Source: Paraphysomonas bandaiensis
Lineage: Eukaryota > Chrysophyceae
DNA: 64,000 bases
Assembly: GCA_965644295.1 (NCBI GenBank)
Contig: CBFFRP010000068.1
Span: 62,001 to 126,000 of the forward strand
Reading direction: 5' to 3'
A model generated the notes under the pieces. The model had not been told where the DNA came from, searched no databases, and worked only from the letters and a program-made list of their open reading frames with translations. Shown here in pieces: positions 46,773-57,253 of the stretch. Position numbers and translations under genes: made by a program. Every line of letters starts with the position of its first letter. The stretch's first letter is position 1.

Positions 46773-47529
46773 ATCTTTGTATCTATTCATCACTTCGTTG
46801 AGTTTGATTTTCAATTTTAACCGTGGCATATACGAATAGCACAATGTAAAATGTTTCGATGTATATCTGGTGCTGTAACACATTAGTTTTTTTATTTCAC
46901 AGTTACACTTTAGCAGAAGTAACGGTTTGAGTTTCCACTTCTACTAGCTTATTATATTTAACCTGGCAATTTACTTTACTCTTTATTCGATATACTTTGA
47001 AATACACGCCGTAGAGGTGATATTTCTATCAAACCTTTGGAAATAAAAAAGGTGTATAGATTTACGGTGTAACATATGTCTAAATGACAGGCAGTGAAAT
47101 TTCTCATACGATTCAGTTCATTGTTCATTATAGTAGATAGTAGAGAATATTGGTCATTATACTATGCACTATGCACTAATCCACGTTGAGCTATATCCTC
47201 AACCGCGAGTCGTACAGAGTATTGAGGCTATATCGTCTCAATAATATTCGTACAAGCGATGATACTCCGTTTTCAACGGTTAAATTCTTGCTTCTTTCCA
47301 CGATGTGCGATTGCAAATTTTCATAAAATTGGAAGTTGATTGAAGTAGGTGGACTTGCTACTAGCTACCGGTAGTGTAACTGTGTGGTGTTCACCTATGG
47401 TAACTTAAATTATTGTGCTGGGTTTTCAATTGTTTGTAAGAAAAGAAGATATTTTTTAATGAGGCATTGTTAAAAGTTTAGGGATGTGCCAGACAGATAT
47501 CTATCATGCAGAAGAAAGATCAGCTACAT
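46773..47529. other. Intergenic between convergent genes
   Basis: AT-rich, no supported feature. Confidence 0.4.
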
Positions 47530-48666
47530 TTAGAAAGTCACTTCACCCTCCTTAGAGGCAGCCGCATGGAAAGCCTTTCTGCGTCCCTTGAAAGCTCTGC
47601 GGGCCTTCTGCTCAGCAGCTCTGTTCTCACGGTTCTTCTTCTCCTTAGCCTCAGTGCGGGCCTTAGCAGCATCAGCGTAAGGGTTCAAGGCAAGCATGAC
47701 ATCGCGGTTCTTGAGAGGATTCCTCTTCTTGGGGAGAACAGTCACCTCCTTGACGGCAGGCTTGCAGACAGACTGAATCTCATCAGAGTTGATGATACGA
47801 GCAAGGTCGGCGTTGGTCATGGCACCGTGGGGGAGGTTGAATCCCTTCTTGAGCTCAGCGCCGTTCTCGTAGGTTCCGAAGAGAGCATCGAGCTTCTCAA
47901 AAGCTCCCTTGGTCCAGATGCAGAATCTGCCGAGGTGGCCACCAGGAGCAAGATCAAGAAGATTAAGGTTGTCAACAGAGGTCACCTCAACACCGGAGAG
48001 GTTTCTGAAGGCCTTGTGAAGTCCCTCAGAAGTCTCGTAGATGACAAGAGGTCCGCGGCGCATAGTGTAGCGGCGGTTACGCATCTTACCAACACCTCTG
48101 CGGATCTTGCGAGAGTCCTTGCACTTCTCAACATCAGCGAAAGCACCGAATCTCTCGAGGATAGCCTTGGCCTCCTTGGTGCGAGTGATGGTGTTGACAG
48201 AGTTGTCAAGAACAAGAGGGAACTCAGGGACCTCATCAATACGGTGTCCGCGAGCCATAACAAGAGGAGGCACAGCAGATGCAGCTAGAGCAGATGCAAC
48301 AGCATATCTACGTTGATTAACATTAATCTTACGATGCCAACGACGCCAGATCTTAGTAGGAGCAAACATACGTCCACCACGGCACATGTTACCAAAGGCA
48401 CCTTGACCAGATCGAGATGTACCACCACCAGGCACACGTGGGATACGTGATACAGCACGTCCAGTACCCCATGATTCAGCAGGTGTTTGCATACCAGCAC
48501 GACGTGATACAGCATATGCTTGACGTTTATTTTTTGACATCAGATTATGTACGTAATTTACAATATCTGGACGAATTGGTGCAGTCATAACGGCTGGTAG
48601 AGTGGCTTGAGTAACCCCTGCATCTGCATTCGCAGGATCGAAAACTGATACTAATGGACGACTCAT
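47530..48666 (-). CDS. RPL4: 60S ribosomal protein L4 (uL4)
   Basis: Intronless frame of 378 residues covering the whole family. It starts [11 protein letters not shown] and contains [18 protein letters not shown], the internal-loop sequence [19 protein letters not shown] with [30 protein letters not shown] (the extension lining the exit tunnel), [16 protein letters not shown] and [16 protein letters not shown]. The C-terminus is basic ([19 protein letters not shown]). It is a core protein of the large ribosomal subunit. Codon usage changes within the gene: the C-terminal two thirds use C/G-ending codons as expected for high expression, whereas about the first 125 codons use mostly A/T-ending ones. 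Confidence 0.98.
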   Translation of the reverse strand: MSRPLVSVFDPANADAGVTQATLPAVMTAPIRPDIVNYVHNLMSKNKRQAYAVSRRAGMQTPAESWGTGRAVSRIPRVPGGGTSRSGQGAFGNMCRGGRMFAPTKIWRRWHRKINVNQRRYAVASALAASAVPPLVMARGHRIDEVPEFPLVLDNSVNTITRTKEAKAILERFGAFADVEKCKDSRKIRRGVGKMRNRRYTMRRGPLVIYETSEGLHKAFRNLSGVEVTSVDNLNLLDLAPGGHLGRFCIWTKGAFEKLDALFGTYENGAELKKGFNLPHGAMTNADLARIINSDEIQSVCKPAVKEVTVLPKKRNPLKNRDVMLALNPYADAAKARTEAKEKKNRENRAAEQKARRAFKGRRKAFHAAASKEGEVTF

Positions 48667-49261
48667 TATATCCCTAACTTTCTTAATATGCCTCTATTAT
48701 AATGATTAAGTTCATGGATTGACTATATATGTATGTGTCAATACACCACACATATCATACCATTATAATCATATCTTAAAGAGTTTTTTAATAAAATACT
48801 GAAAATGATATAAAAATGAATGGGAATGAGTATACTGAGAATACATTGTAGTATTAGAGATAAGATGTATTCTTTGTTGGTTATAGACTATACCATACAT
48901 CATAATCGTATCTCAAAGAGATGAAATCAGAAACTGAATAAAATTTATATACCAACTTCATCAATTGAGAGTATCTTCAAGGGATAAGGTTGAAAAACTG
49001 AAAGCGATCACACCATCTTTCTATGTCCTATGTCCTGTTTACTGCTCGTATGTTATAAATCAGCTACGTGGATACTCGATATCTTGCTATAATAATACAT
49101 ATAAATGCACACTTTCTATACTATCATTGCAAATATAAAGAGTGCAACTCCAACAGGTGGATGATAAAGATTCATGATAACAATGTGTGTGAAATCATAA
49201 TCAGGTAGAGGTGTAGTAGGATGCATACGTTAGCGCAACACAGATAAAATAAGTTTTTCAA
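48667..49261. other. Upstream region of RPL4, no gene seen
   Basis: AT-rich; presumably includes the RPL4 promoter. No element is defined. Confidence 0.4.
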
Positions 49262-49520
49262 TCTCTTAACATGCGTTCATATGTGTTAGAAGTGCATACA
49301 ACATGACTCGTGCACCTGTACTTAGATATTTCTTAATTTCTTGAGCTGACAGAATAATTTTATTCGCATACTAGCCCACATCAGCTTCATCTTCCTCTAT
49401 ATTGTTGCAATCATTGTGAAAACATGGCCTTCTATTTTTCACCAAAATATTGATTGCCATATATTGCGACTTTAACATATGGCCTGGCCGCCAATCAATA
49501 TATTGTTTCCGAATCCTGCT
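49262..49520 (-). mobile_element. hAT transposon relic related to the 61-62.8 kb element
   Basis: On the minus strand, 49420-49262 matches the transposase region at about 62195-62345: HNDCNNIEEDEADVG corresponds to YCNNTEDDEAEVG, and CTAAGTACAGGTGCACGAGT is shared exactly. The relic has a stop after DEADVG and a small deletion. Near 49500 the minus strand reads AATATATTGATTGG, as in the left subterminal region of the complete hAT, so the relic may be an internally deleted copy. Confidence 0.7.
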
Positions 49521-49938
49521 TCGAAGTATTGCCGGTACAGTGAATACTTGATCACATAACCGCATATAAGTAAAATCAACTCAGTAATATTAATGTTGAT
49601 ATAGATAATAATAAGTAAGTGTAGTAATGGGTTACTAAGTGTGAATAGAAGTAAGTGTTACTAAGCCAAAGTCTCGTTGCTCTTGATATCTTCCATGCAA
49701 TACTTCAAAGTTTTAGGGTAGTTGGATGCAATAACTATGTCTTCGAAATGTGTAAATTCCACCCTACAAAGCACTACTGATATCGATGACCTCATTTAAA
49801 TGCCAAACAGTATTTTTTTTAACATGACTAATTAATTATACGTAGATTAGTGCCATTTAATGCAGCGATGATATACTCATGTCCATGAGCAACACAGAGC
49901 ACGAATATCAGGCATACTAGCAACAATTCCTTAATATG

Positions 49939-51402
49939 CTAACAAGCTTTGTTACCGAGTGCAACCGCCGCTTTGGACCCACTTCGTCTTTCTAAGTGAC
50001 CATCAATAAACTTTCCAACTTCGCACAGCTTTTGAAAGTCAACTCCCGTTTCAATGCCCATGCTATGTAGGAGGTAGACAACATCCTCGGTTGCAACATT
50101 ACCAGTTGCCCCTGCAGCATAAGGACAGCCGCCTAGACCAGAGACAGACGAATCAATTACTTTAATACCATGTTCGAGGGCAACCAATATGTTGGAGAGC
50201 GCCAATCCCCGAGTATCGTGGAAATGAACAGCAAGTCTGTACACGACAACATATATTACAGCAACTAATGAAATGACGCTCATATGAATAGCTAATGTTT
50301 ATGAATACAAAACAGTATTTACTTGTCTGCTGAAATTCCTCCCACTCTCAAAACCTCTAGCAATTTCTGAGTAGCGAGAGGGTTTCCACTGCCTATAGTA
50401 TCTCCTAGAGATATTTCATAGCAACCCGCATCGAGGAGTTCCTGTGATACTTCCAATACCTGCGAGGTTACAACTTTGTCAGTAATCCATACATATACAT
50501 ATTCCAGTCATGCATGTGCTACATATGTATGATAAATAAAAACTACTCGATCATTTAAAATGGCAATGCATATAGAAGTCTGGGTGTCGTACGATATACA
50601 TATGCATCAAATAAGTCGCACTATTATGGCGCATGCCTATATAATCAACACACCTTTGCTGGATCAATGTCACCTTCGTAGGGGCAGCCTACATATATAT
50701 TACACACATGCAGTTTCATAAACCAAAACATACCTAGAACGCACGAAACATATCCCCTTACGGTCATGCCTAGTATGAGAGTTAGTTAATGAGTGTAACG
50801 AGTTCTGCAAGCTCATTACCTGCTGAGAGGGCACGCTGAGTGACTTCTTTCTGCTTTACAAGCGATTCAGAGATAGTCATATTAATATTCTTCTTCGAAA
50901 ATTTCTCCGATGCTGCTGCAAAAACAGCAACTTCTTTGACTTTGGAAGCCATAGCACCTTCAAGGCCCTTCGCATTAGGAGTCAAACCAGCAAATGTGAC
51001 GGAGGGGGGCATTCCCATATTGTTAATAGCAGCAAAAACTTTATCAGTATCTGCCATCTGAGGTACCCACTTAGGGCTCACAAATGAACCCGCCTCAATG
51101 TAAGTGAGACCTGTATCTACTAACCTAATGCCACAGTAAGGATATACATACTCATATATATAGTTACTAACCGTTTAATCAATTCTACTTTAATTTCAAC
51201 AGGTATAGGCCTCTTTTCATTTTGTAGACCATCTCTTGCACCAACCTATATACATATGCTATATGAGCCCATATATAGCACGTATAGATGCATATAAGTA
51301 TGTATATGTGTATGTATGTGTGTATGTATGTACCTCTACTATCTTAACTCTCTTAGGTAAAGATGAAGAAGATATCCTTCGGGTAATAATTCGAGTATGC
51401 AT
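49939..51402 (-). CDS. HMGCL: Hydroxymethylglutaryl-CoA lyase, mitochondrial
   Basis: Multi-exon gene. The first exon starts at 51402 with an Arg/Ser-rich presequence ([23 protein letters not shown]), typical of mitochondrial import. Splicing joins it to [23 protein letters not shown], giving the family signature VEVGxRDGLQNE with the catalytic Arg and Asp. Next come [37 protein letters not shown], the exon [38 protein letters not shown] (metal-binding HxH) and the active-site loop [25 protein letters not shown], which contains the catalytic Cys. The C-terminus has no peroxisomal signal. The enzyme cleaves HMG-CoA to acetyl-CoA and acetoacetate in leucine degradation. Confidence 0.93.
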
Positions 51403-51873
51403 ATTGGAAATAGAATTGTTTTATATGTAATGAAAATCTATATGTTAACAATGCAATACTATCAGCTCAATGTGGATGTATATGCATGTCCTGGCTGATA
51501 GTAGTGTATATATATGCATATACATGTACATATATGTATGTATAGAAGAGATGATGTAAACCCTGCTATCTGTTTAGTATAATATACACTTTTTTATGTA
51601 TAAAATCTACGATTATGTTGTTTTTCCTCATCATTATCTGATATTTTAGTATTTTTTCCAATTTCTAGGGTATGGAAAAAACCAAACTATGTTTTTCGTT
51701 ACATTACTATGCTATAGTGTACTTTGTGTAGATAGATTGCGAGTTTACTCATATGGACACCACAGTACTCTGTATATACTTGCTTCTATAGATGGATGCA
51801 TAGGCAAGCACAGTTATATTATCACACTGTTGTTGCTACTATTATAAACAAAACAGTGTATAATTCAAACACA
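51403..51873. other. Intergenic between divergent genes
   Basis: AT-rich with TATG tracts; probable promoters of HMGCL and the peroxiredoxin homologue. Confidence 0.4.
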
Positions 51874-52918
51874 ATGTCAGATGATGATTATGCTGCTATT
51901 ACAGCACAGGTATATATAAATTCATAAGCTTTAATTCTAGAAACAATTGTTTATAATTATCCATATATAGGACTCATATATTGAACCCACTCCCACTGAA
52001 CCAACAGTCATATCAGGACCTGCAGATGTAGGAGATGTGGTAAGTACATATTACTATATATATAAGTTCTATTAATGGTATCTGATTTAGTTTCCTGATT
52101 TCACTCTCGACTCTCAAGTAGGCCCTATCTCATATCACGCTCTCATAGACGGGAAATGGGGATTAGTGATAACATTCGGAAAATGTTATGATCCCGTGAC
52201 AACCACGGTTTGAATTGACTGAACTGTATATCATATTTTGTAATATATCATCAGGATATTGGCATGGTGTGCAAATTACTTGAAGAATACGAATCACGTA
52301 ACATATCTGTAGTTTGTATCGGAACTGACACGGGTATTAAATACAATTACTAGTGTGTATGGAAATAACTTCATGAATTATATAGTATCGAACTACAGAA
52401 AGTGGATAAAGGACATTGAAGAGCTTCAAGAGGTAAAGGTGTCTATTCCATTGATCTCTGATGTGGACTGCATCGTGCTCAAGGCTGTAAGTGTTCTTTG
52501 TTGCGAAGAGATTTATATGTTCTTATGTGCGGTATGTAGATTGGATGTGCGAAACTCTCTCCAATTCAGGAGACGGTATTACCCACATGCAATGGTGTAT
52601 TTATGATTGATGTAGACAAACGCGTCCGTAGTAGCATGCGGTATAGCCAGACCACAGGTACAACGTGTTTGCTGTGCAGTGTATATTGGACACTAACACT
52701 CAAGTACAGGAAGAAATTTCTACGAGATAATTAGATTGTATGACGCCATGCAGCTTGTGACCTATCACCATGTTGTGGCGCCTTCCAATTGGGCAATAGG
52801 GCAAGATGTTATGGTGAATAACAACATATCGGATGACGAGGCTAATGCCACACTAGTGAAAGGGTTTGTGGCTATCAAACCTTGGTTTAGACTAACGCCT
52901 GCCCCTGACAATAAATAG
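51874..52918 (+). CDS. 1-Cys peroxiredoxin (Prx6-like) homologue lacking the peroxidatic cysteine
   Basis: About eight exons from the ATG at 51874 (MSDDDYAAITAQ) to the TAG at 52916-52918. After a polar N-terminus the thioredoxin-fold peroxiredoxin domain begins, FPDFTLDSQVGPISYHALI. The active-site loop reads WGLVITFGKCYDPVTTTDIG. In Prx6 proteins the aligned loop has PxxxTPVCTTE; here Pro is Gly, Thr is Asp and the peroxidatic Cys is Thr, while a Cys sits five residues earlier. The rest is intact: WIKDIEELQEVKVSIPLISD, the conserved Arg region with TTGRNFYEIIRLYDAMQL, and the Prx6-specific C-terminal domain PSNWAIGQDVMV, GFVAIKPWFRLTPAPDN. Classical peroxidase activity is therefore unlikely; a scaffold, sensor or other role is possible. 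Confidence 0.88.
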
Positions 52919-53432
52919 CGTTGTAAATAAGCTAGTGAATCATCTTTGTTGTAGCTAATATATTTATGTGAAAAGATAATACTAACATAATAACCATTGA
53001 GTAACGGAATTGTGCAGTTGTGTTCGAAAGACACAACTGTTGGTATTTGTAATGCTATATGATCATATTTTAAAGCATTACGGTCTAATTTATGAAACAG
53101 TACATGCACTGTGACGTGCAAGCTCATTATATGCGTTAGTAAGTTATATTAGGGCTAGGGAACAGTATAATGAATTGAAATATTACATGAATCATGAATA
53201 TATATAGCTCTCATTCAATGTAATACGCTATATCACTCTATTCTCTATTCGATGTAAACATTTAAAGAAATAATGAAGCGCGGGTTCGCTTAGTAAAAAT
53301 CGATGAGCCAAAGAGATAAAAAGGTGTAATAAAACGTGTGATTATTATAAATCCAAACCCATAACATGAAAAATAGTGTAACCCCCTAGTTTGTACTAAG
53401 TTTGCGAAGAAGAAAATTAGTATATGACAACA
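52919..53432. other. 3' intergenic between convergent genes
   Basis: AT-rich; no gene supported. Confidence 0.4.
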
Positions 53433-54056
53433 CTATCCCCTTCTTGAGAAAATAGAATCTTCGTTGGCAACCTTGTCCATCAACTGTAGGGGCTTCAATA
53501 TGTTCGCTTTATTATTTTCAACAACATATCCGTTTGCAACCATTTCGTCCACAATGTAATACGCCTTCTCGATATGAAACATGATCTGTAGCGAGTCAAA
53601 ATCAGTTATATTAAGAATCAGAGTATTTGACGTACATCCAATTCACACACACTCTCGAAGTATTTGTCCATGGTTTCTACGAGCGAGTGAATAAATTCCA
53701 ACATCGCCAATTCATTCTACACAAGCAAATATGATTAATATTGATTAAAAACCTTCGTATGATATACCTCATCATCACCATCCACTGCAACAACAAAAAA
53801 CAGTGATGCATATCTTCGGTACACAACTTTAAATCCACGATACTCTAGAAACGAACACTACCACACAGTAATTACTATTACAAAAAAAAACATATTTCAT
53901 TATATTAAACATATTTACCTGATATTCTGTTCTTGATAAACATCTTCTAATAATTTCAGCTTCTAGAGCAATTCGTTCTTGTACAGGAAACCACTCAAAA
54001 TATGAGGCGAGTCTTGTCTGTCCCTGTTTATTCACCATCAACACAAACTTTATCAT
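53433..54056 (-). CDS. AP4S1: AP-4 adaptor complex sigma subunit
   Basis: About four exons. Exon 1 begins at 54056 with [21 protein letters not shown], followed by [16 protein letters not shown]. Exon 2 gives [30 protein letters not shown], exon 3 [27 protein letters not shown] and exon 4 [30 protein letters not shown]. The longin-like fold is complete at about 144 residues, the usual sigma-chain length. The opening [16 protein letters not shown] and the LSR...QCSFxEY junction favour AP-4 sigma over AP-1 or AP-2. It is a small core subunit of the adaptor that sorts cargo at the trans-Golgi. AP-4 is patchily retained in eukaryotes. Confidence 0.9.
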
Positions 54057-54716
54057 TATGAGTTATTCCCAATGTAGCCTAATGTGTTAGATATTAGGCA
54101 ACTATAGGAATGATAATATAAATCAATATGGAGTGATGAATAAGGTAATGGATTTATTTCCACTTTATGTATAAGGATTGCTGCATACATACATATAGCA
54201 TTTGCTGGATACATTACACACTATACACTATACACTATACACTATACACTATACACTATACACATACACATACATACAGCAATACATACTCCTATACCGG
54301 TATATATGATTCCTATTATTTATATGGTATGAACCAAAATACGGCATTTCTGCTTGACAGCAATATTCTGGAAAACACTGATATATTTCGCTATAAATAG
54401 GTGATTTTAGACAACAGTTGTAAAAATTGTAAAAAATAACTACAACAAATACTCACTTTGGATTAAAAATATCCTTCAACATACAAAAAAACGATATTTT
54501 CTAGACATCTCATCACATATATAGTCAAAAAATATTGATATGCAAGCAGGAGTGTTGAGAATGGGGAGGATCTCCTGTCGACTGGTCAACAGCATATAGA
54601 AATGAATATAGACATACATACATACATACATACATACATACATTCATATTAAAGTGAATACATTTAATTATTTGAAAGTTTTTTTCTTTAAAACTTAATA
54701 TTTCATTATATTGAAA
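54057..54716. other. Intergenic between divergent genes with short tandem repeats
   Basis: 54228-54265 is a (ACACTAT)n heptamer array and 54612-54645 a short CATA tract. No gene is supported. Confidence 0.6.
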
Positions 54717-55286
54717 ATGTTTGCATCTACTCAATTACGTAGCGCTGCTAAGAGAGTGTTCAATGGTATGTTTATTAATTTAATGGTCTAAATTTAATAT
54801 TTTTTATTTCAATATATGAATTAAAGGAAACCAAAACCGCTCATTTTCTTTTGTTAATGGTAAAAAAATATATATTATATTATTATATATGTGTATAATT
54901 ATATATTGTCAGCTGATAGCGGACAGCTGGGTACCAAATTTTTCCATAACACCAACCTCCTGTTGGTGGGAATATTCCCTATTGCTCTTTTTTCAAGTCC
55001 GTCATCAATCACCTACCCTTTGGACCTTGCCATGGGTGTTCTGATTCCTCTTCATGCTCATATTGGAGTTAATATTGTGATTAGCGACTACGTTCCCAAA
55101 GCCGCTAGAAGTATGTGTATTGTGATGTTTCTTATATTGTGGTAACTTTAAATAGGCGCTTGCAGATTCGGAATGGTTGGAGCGACTGTACTCACAATTG
55201 CAGGATTGACGAAATTAAATGTCGCGGGTCCGGGTATTACGGAGACTATTAAGTGTCTTTGGAAATCTCCCAAGAAGGATGCATAA
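54717..55286 (+). CDS. SDHD: Succinate dehydrogenase membrane anchor subunit D (cytochrome b small)
   Basis: Four short exons. The mitochondrial presequence MFASTQLRSAAKRVFNG-NQNRSFSFVN is followed by a three-helix membrane domain. Helix 1 is TNLLLVGIFPIALFSS and helix 2 LAMGVLIPLHAHIGVNIVISDYVPK, which carries the haem-ligand His (HAHIG) and the quinone-site DY pair. Helix 3 is GMVGATVLTIAGLTKLNVAGPG. The C-terminus ends KSPKKDA. It anchors SdhA/B in the inner membrane and forms the ubiquinone site of complex II. Length (about 130 residues) is normal for the family. Confidence 0.9.
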
Positions 55287-57253
55287 GACGGAATCTATCG
55301 AACTGCAGTTGTCCGCCGTGACAGATGTTACCGTGCGATCGATGCTTATATATTTTTCTAAATAATTATCGGGGAATTGTCAAACAAAACTTCATTTTAA
55401 ATGTGATAGCCGTGGTTAGTGTTGGTATTTGTTAAGGTTTAGAATTGCTACTACTCATATCGCAATATTCAAACAATTATCCAACCTGAAACGTACATTC
55501 TTGTGTCAAGCAAATTGATATCAGCATAATCGGAAGGGGTAGGTACTCTATCACCATTACAACAAGAATTTGGGTATCTCTGCGATACAAAAATGACAAA
55601 TCCCTCGTACAAAAAGAATATAGGTACGGCTTTTGGCGGGGCTAAAGTTGTAAACAAAAAATTATTATATCCATGCTAAGTAAGTGGGCTCAAACTACAG
55701 AACCGGCATTTCAATAAAATTAACTACCCTAAGAAAATAATGCTTGTTGGATATTGGCATTCACGCATTCACCTGACAAACTCTCGTCTTTCGACTGCTT
55801 AGGAGTAAACAAATTTATCAAAAAATCAGTTGCATGCACAGCTTCTCAAATATAAATTGCATCTTAATAGCAATAATGGTATGTTTGAATTATTCCAGCA
55901 CAGCTTGTATGTGTTGAAATGGTCAAATGATCAATTCCAGTTTGGAGTATCTATCAATTTTGTGAGCATAGATTACTCCACCACTTACCACTCACCACTT
56001 ACAGCTTCATAATACATATCCTACTCATCTACCATAGTAATTTGTATGTATCATAGAGTAAGCAAAGTACGAATGTGTACATTCCATAATTCCACATCAT
56101 TTATAATACCGGTTGATCCGTTGTTGCCACTTCATATAGGGAATAAGTCGCCATAGTTTACTCTGGCGTTACTGTAAACTAATGGTAGAATGTACAATAT
56201 ATAATTTATACAGCAATATAATAAGTAATTCTGTGTTCTGTGTTCTGTGTATGGTGCACTCTGACTGTGTCACATGTTCCACGGATTCACGAAATGATCA
56301 CAGGAGAGAATCTCAATAAATACTGCAGCTTTAGTAACGGAAAGTCGAATTTATTATACTCTTTGTGCTGAAAACATTCTCACTCTGATTAAAAACTCGA
56401 ACATGAACATGTAACTAGAATATAGAAGGCACAGGGTACCTTCTTGATCCTGACAATCAAAAAGCATTGAATGATAGCTAGTAATGATATTATATATTAG
56501 GGACTAGAACTTTATCCAAATGTTAATATGTGGATTGATGTTTATTCAGTTATCCTCTTTCAGTGTAACTGTGTATCTCGTTGTTCAGTTCGTCTCTCCT
56601 AATCATTTTCTATTTGTCATCATACTCTGCTATTTATGTTACGTTGATACATATGTATGTATATCTCAATATGTATAGAATGTCAAGTTGTTTTAAAGAT
56701 ATACACTACAATGTGTACATATCATAGCATCCAGTGTCCATACTGTACAGCAGTATATACACCAGTAGTAGATATGACTCCAATTAACACAAATATCCAT
56801 TGAATGAACCGAGCAGGGGGGGCTCACTCGTATCGGCATCATCTGTACATTTTTGTTCAGAGATGCCTCTAATATTGAGATAATAATTATCTGTATTCCA
56901 GCCGTAGTTGTATTGCAGTAATATAGAAGTTATTTGCTTCAATTTATTTCCGAAAAAATAAGATGCATAAGATTGGCTATCTATGAGTGTACGGCGGTGT
57001 ACACAGCCCAGTTTATATGTCCCTATTTTTTCGTTGGACTGCAATACCAGTCCCCCCAAAAACTACGACCGTACCACCTAAAAAACTGGGTGAGGATATT
57101 CAGATATTCATATTCCCACTTAAAAAAATGAATCTTGTACGATGAAGTATGAATCTTCTTCATATAAACCGCTCATTTAATTGGTTGTTATCTCTGATGT
57201 GAAGTGACCTGACATATATTGAAATCCTCTCTATAGAAGTAGACATTATCATA
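55287..57253. other. Intergenic; contains repeat R2 copy 2
   Basis: Small frames at 55469-56012 have no family resemblance. The only recognised feature is the inverted R2 copy near 56.9 kb. Confidence 0.45.
56830..56985 (-). repeat. Dispersed repeat R2, copy 2
   Basis: Reverse complement matches copy 1 (3622-3768) over GGAAATAAATTGAA, CTTCTATATTACTG, ACTACGGCTGGAATACA and CTCAATATTAGAGGCATCT, ending in GATGCCGATA. Its other terminus has decayed. The surrounding 56784-57140 may hold a longer related element. Confidence 0.55.

Noticed and set aside
47506-48288. 260-codon plus-strand frame opposite RPL4
   Set aside because: Antisense shadow of the biased codons of a highly expressed gene; no family resemblance.
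56107-56125. ACCGGTTGATCCGT resembling the 5' end of small-subunit rRNA
   Set aside because: Only about 13 bases match and the sequence that follows is not rRNA-like.
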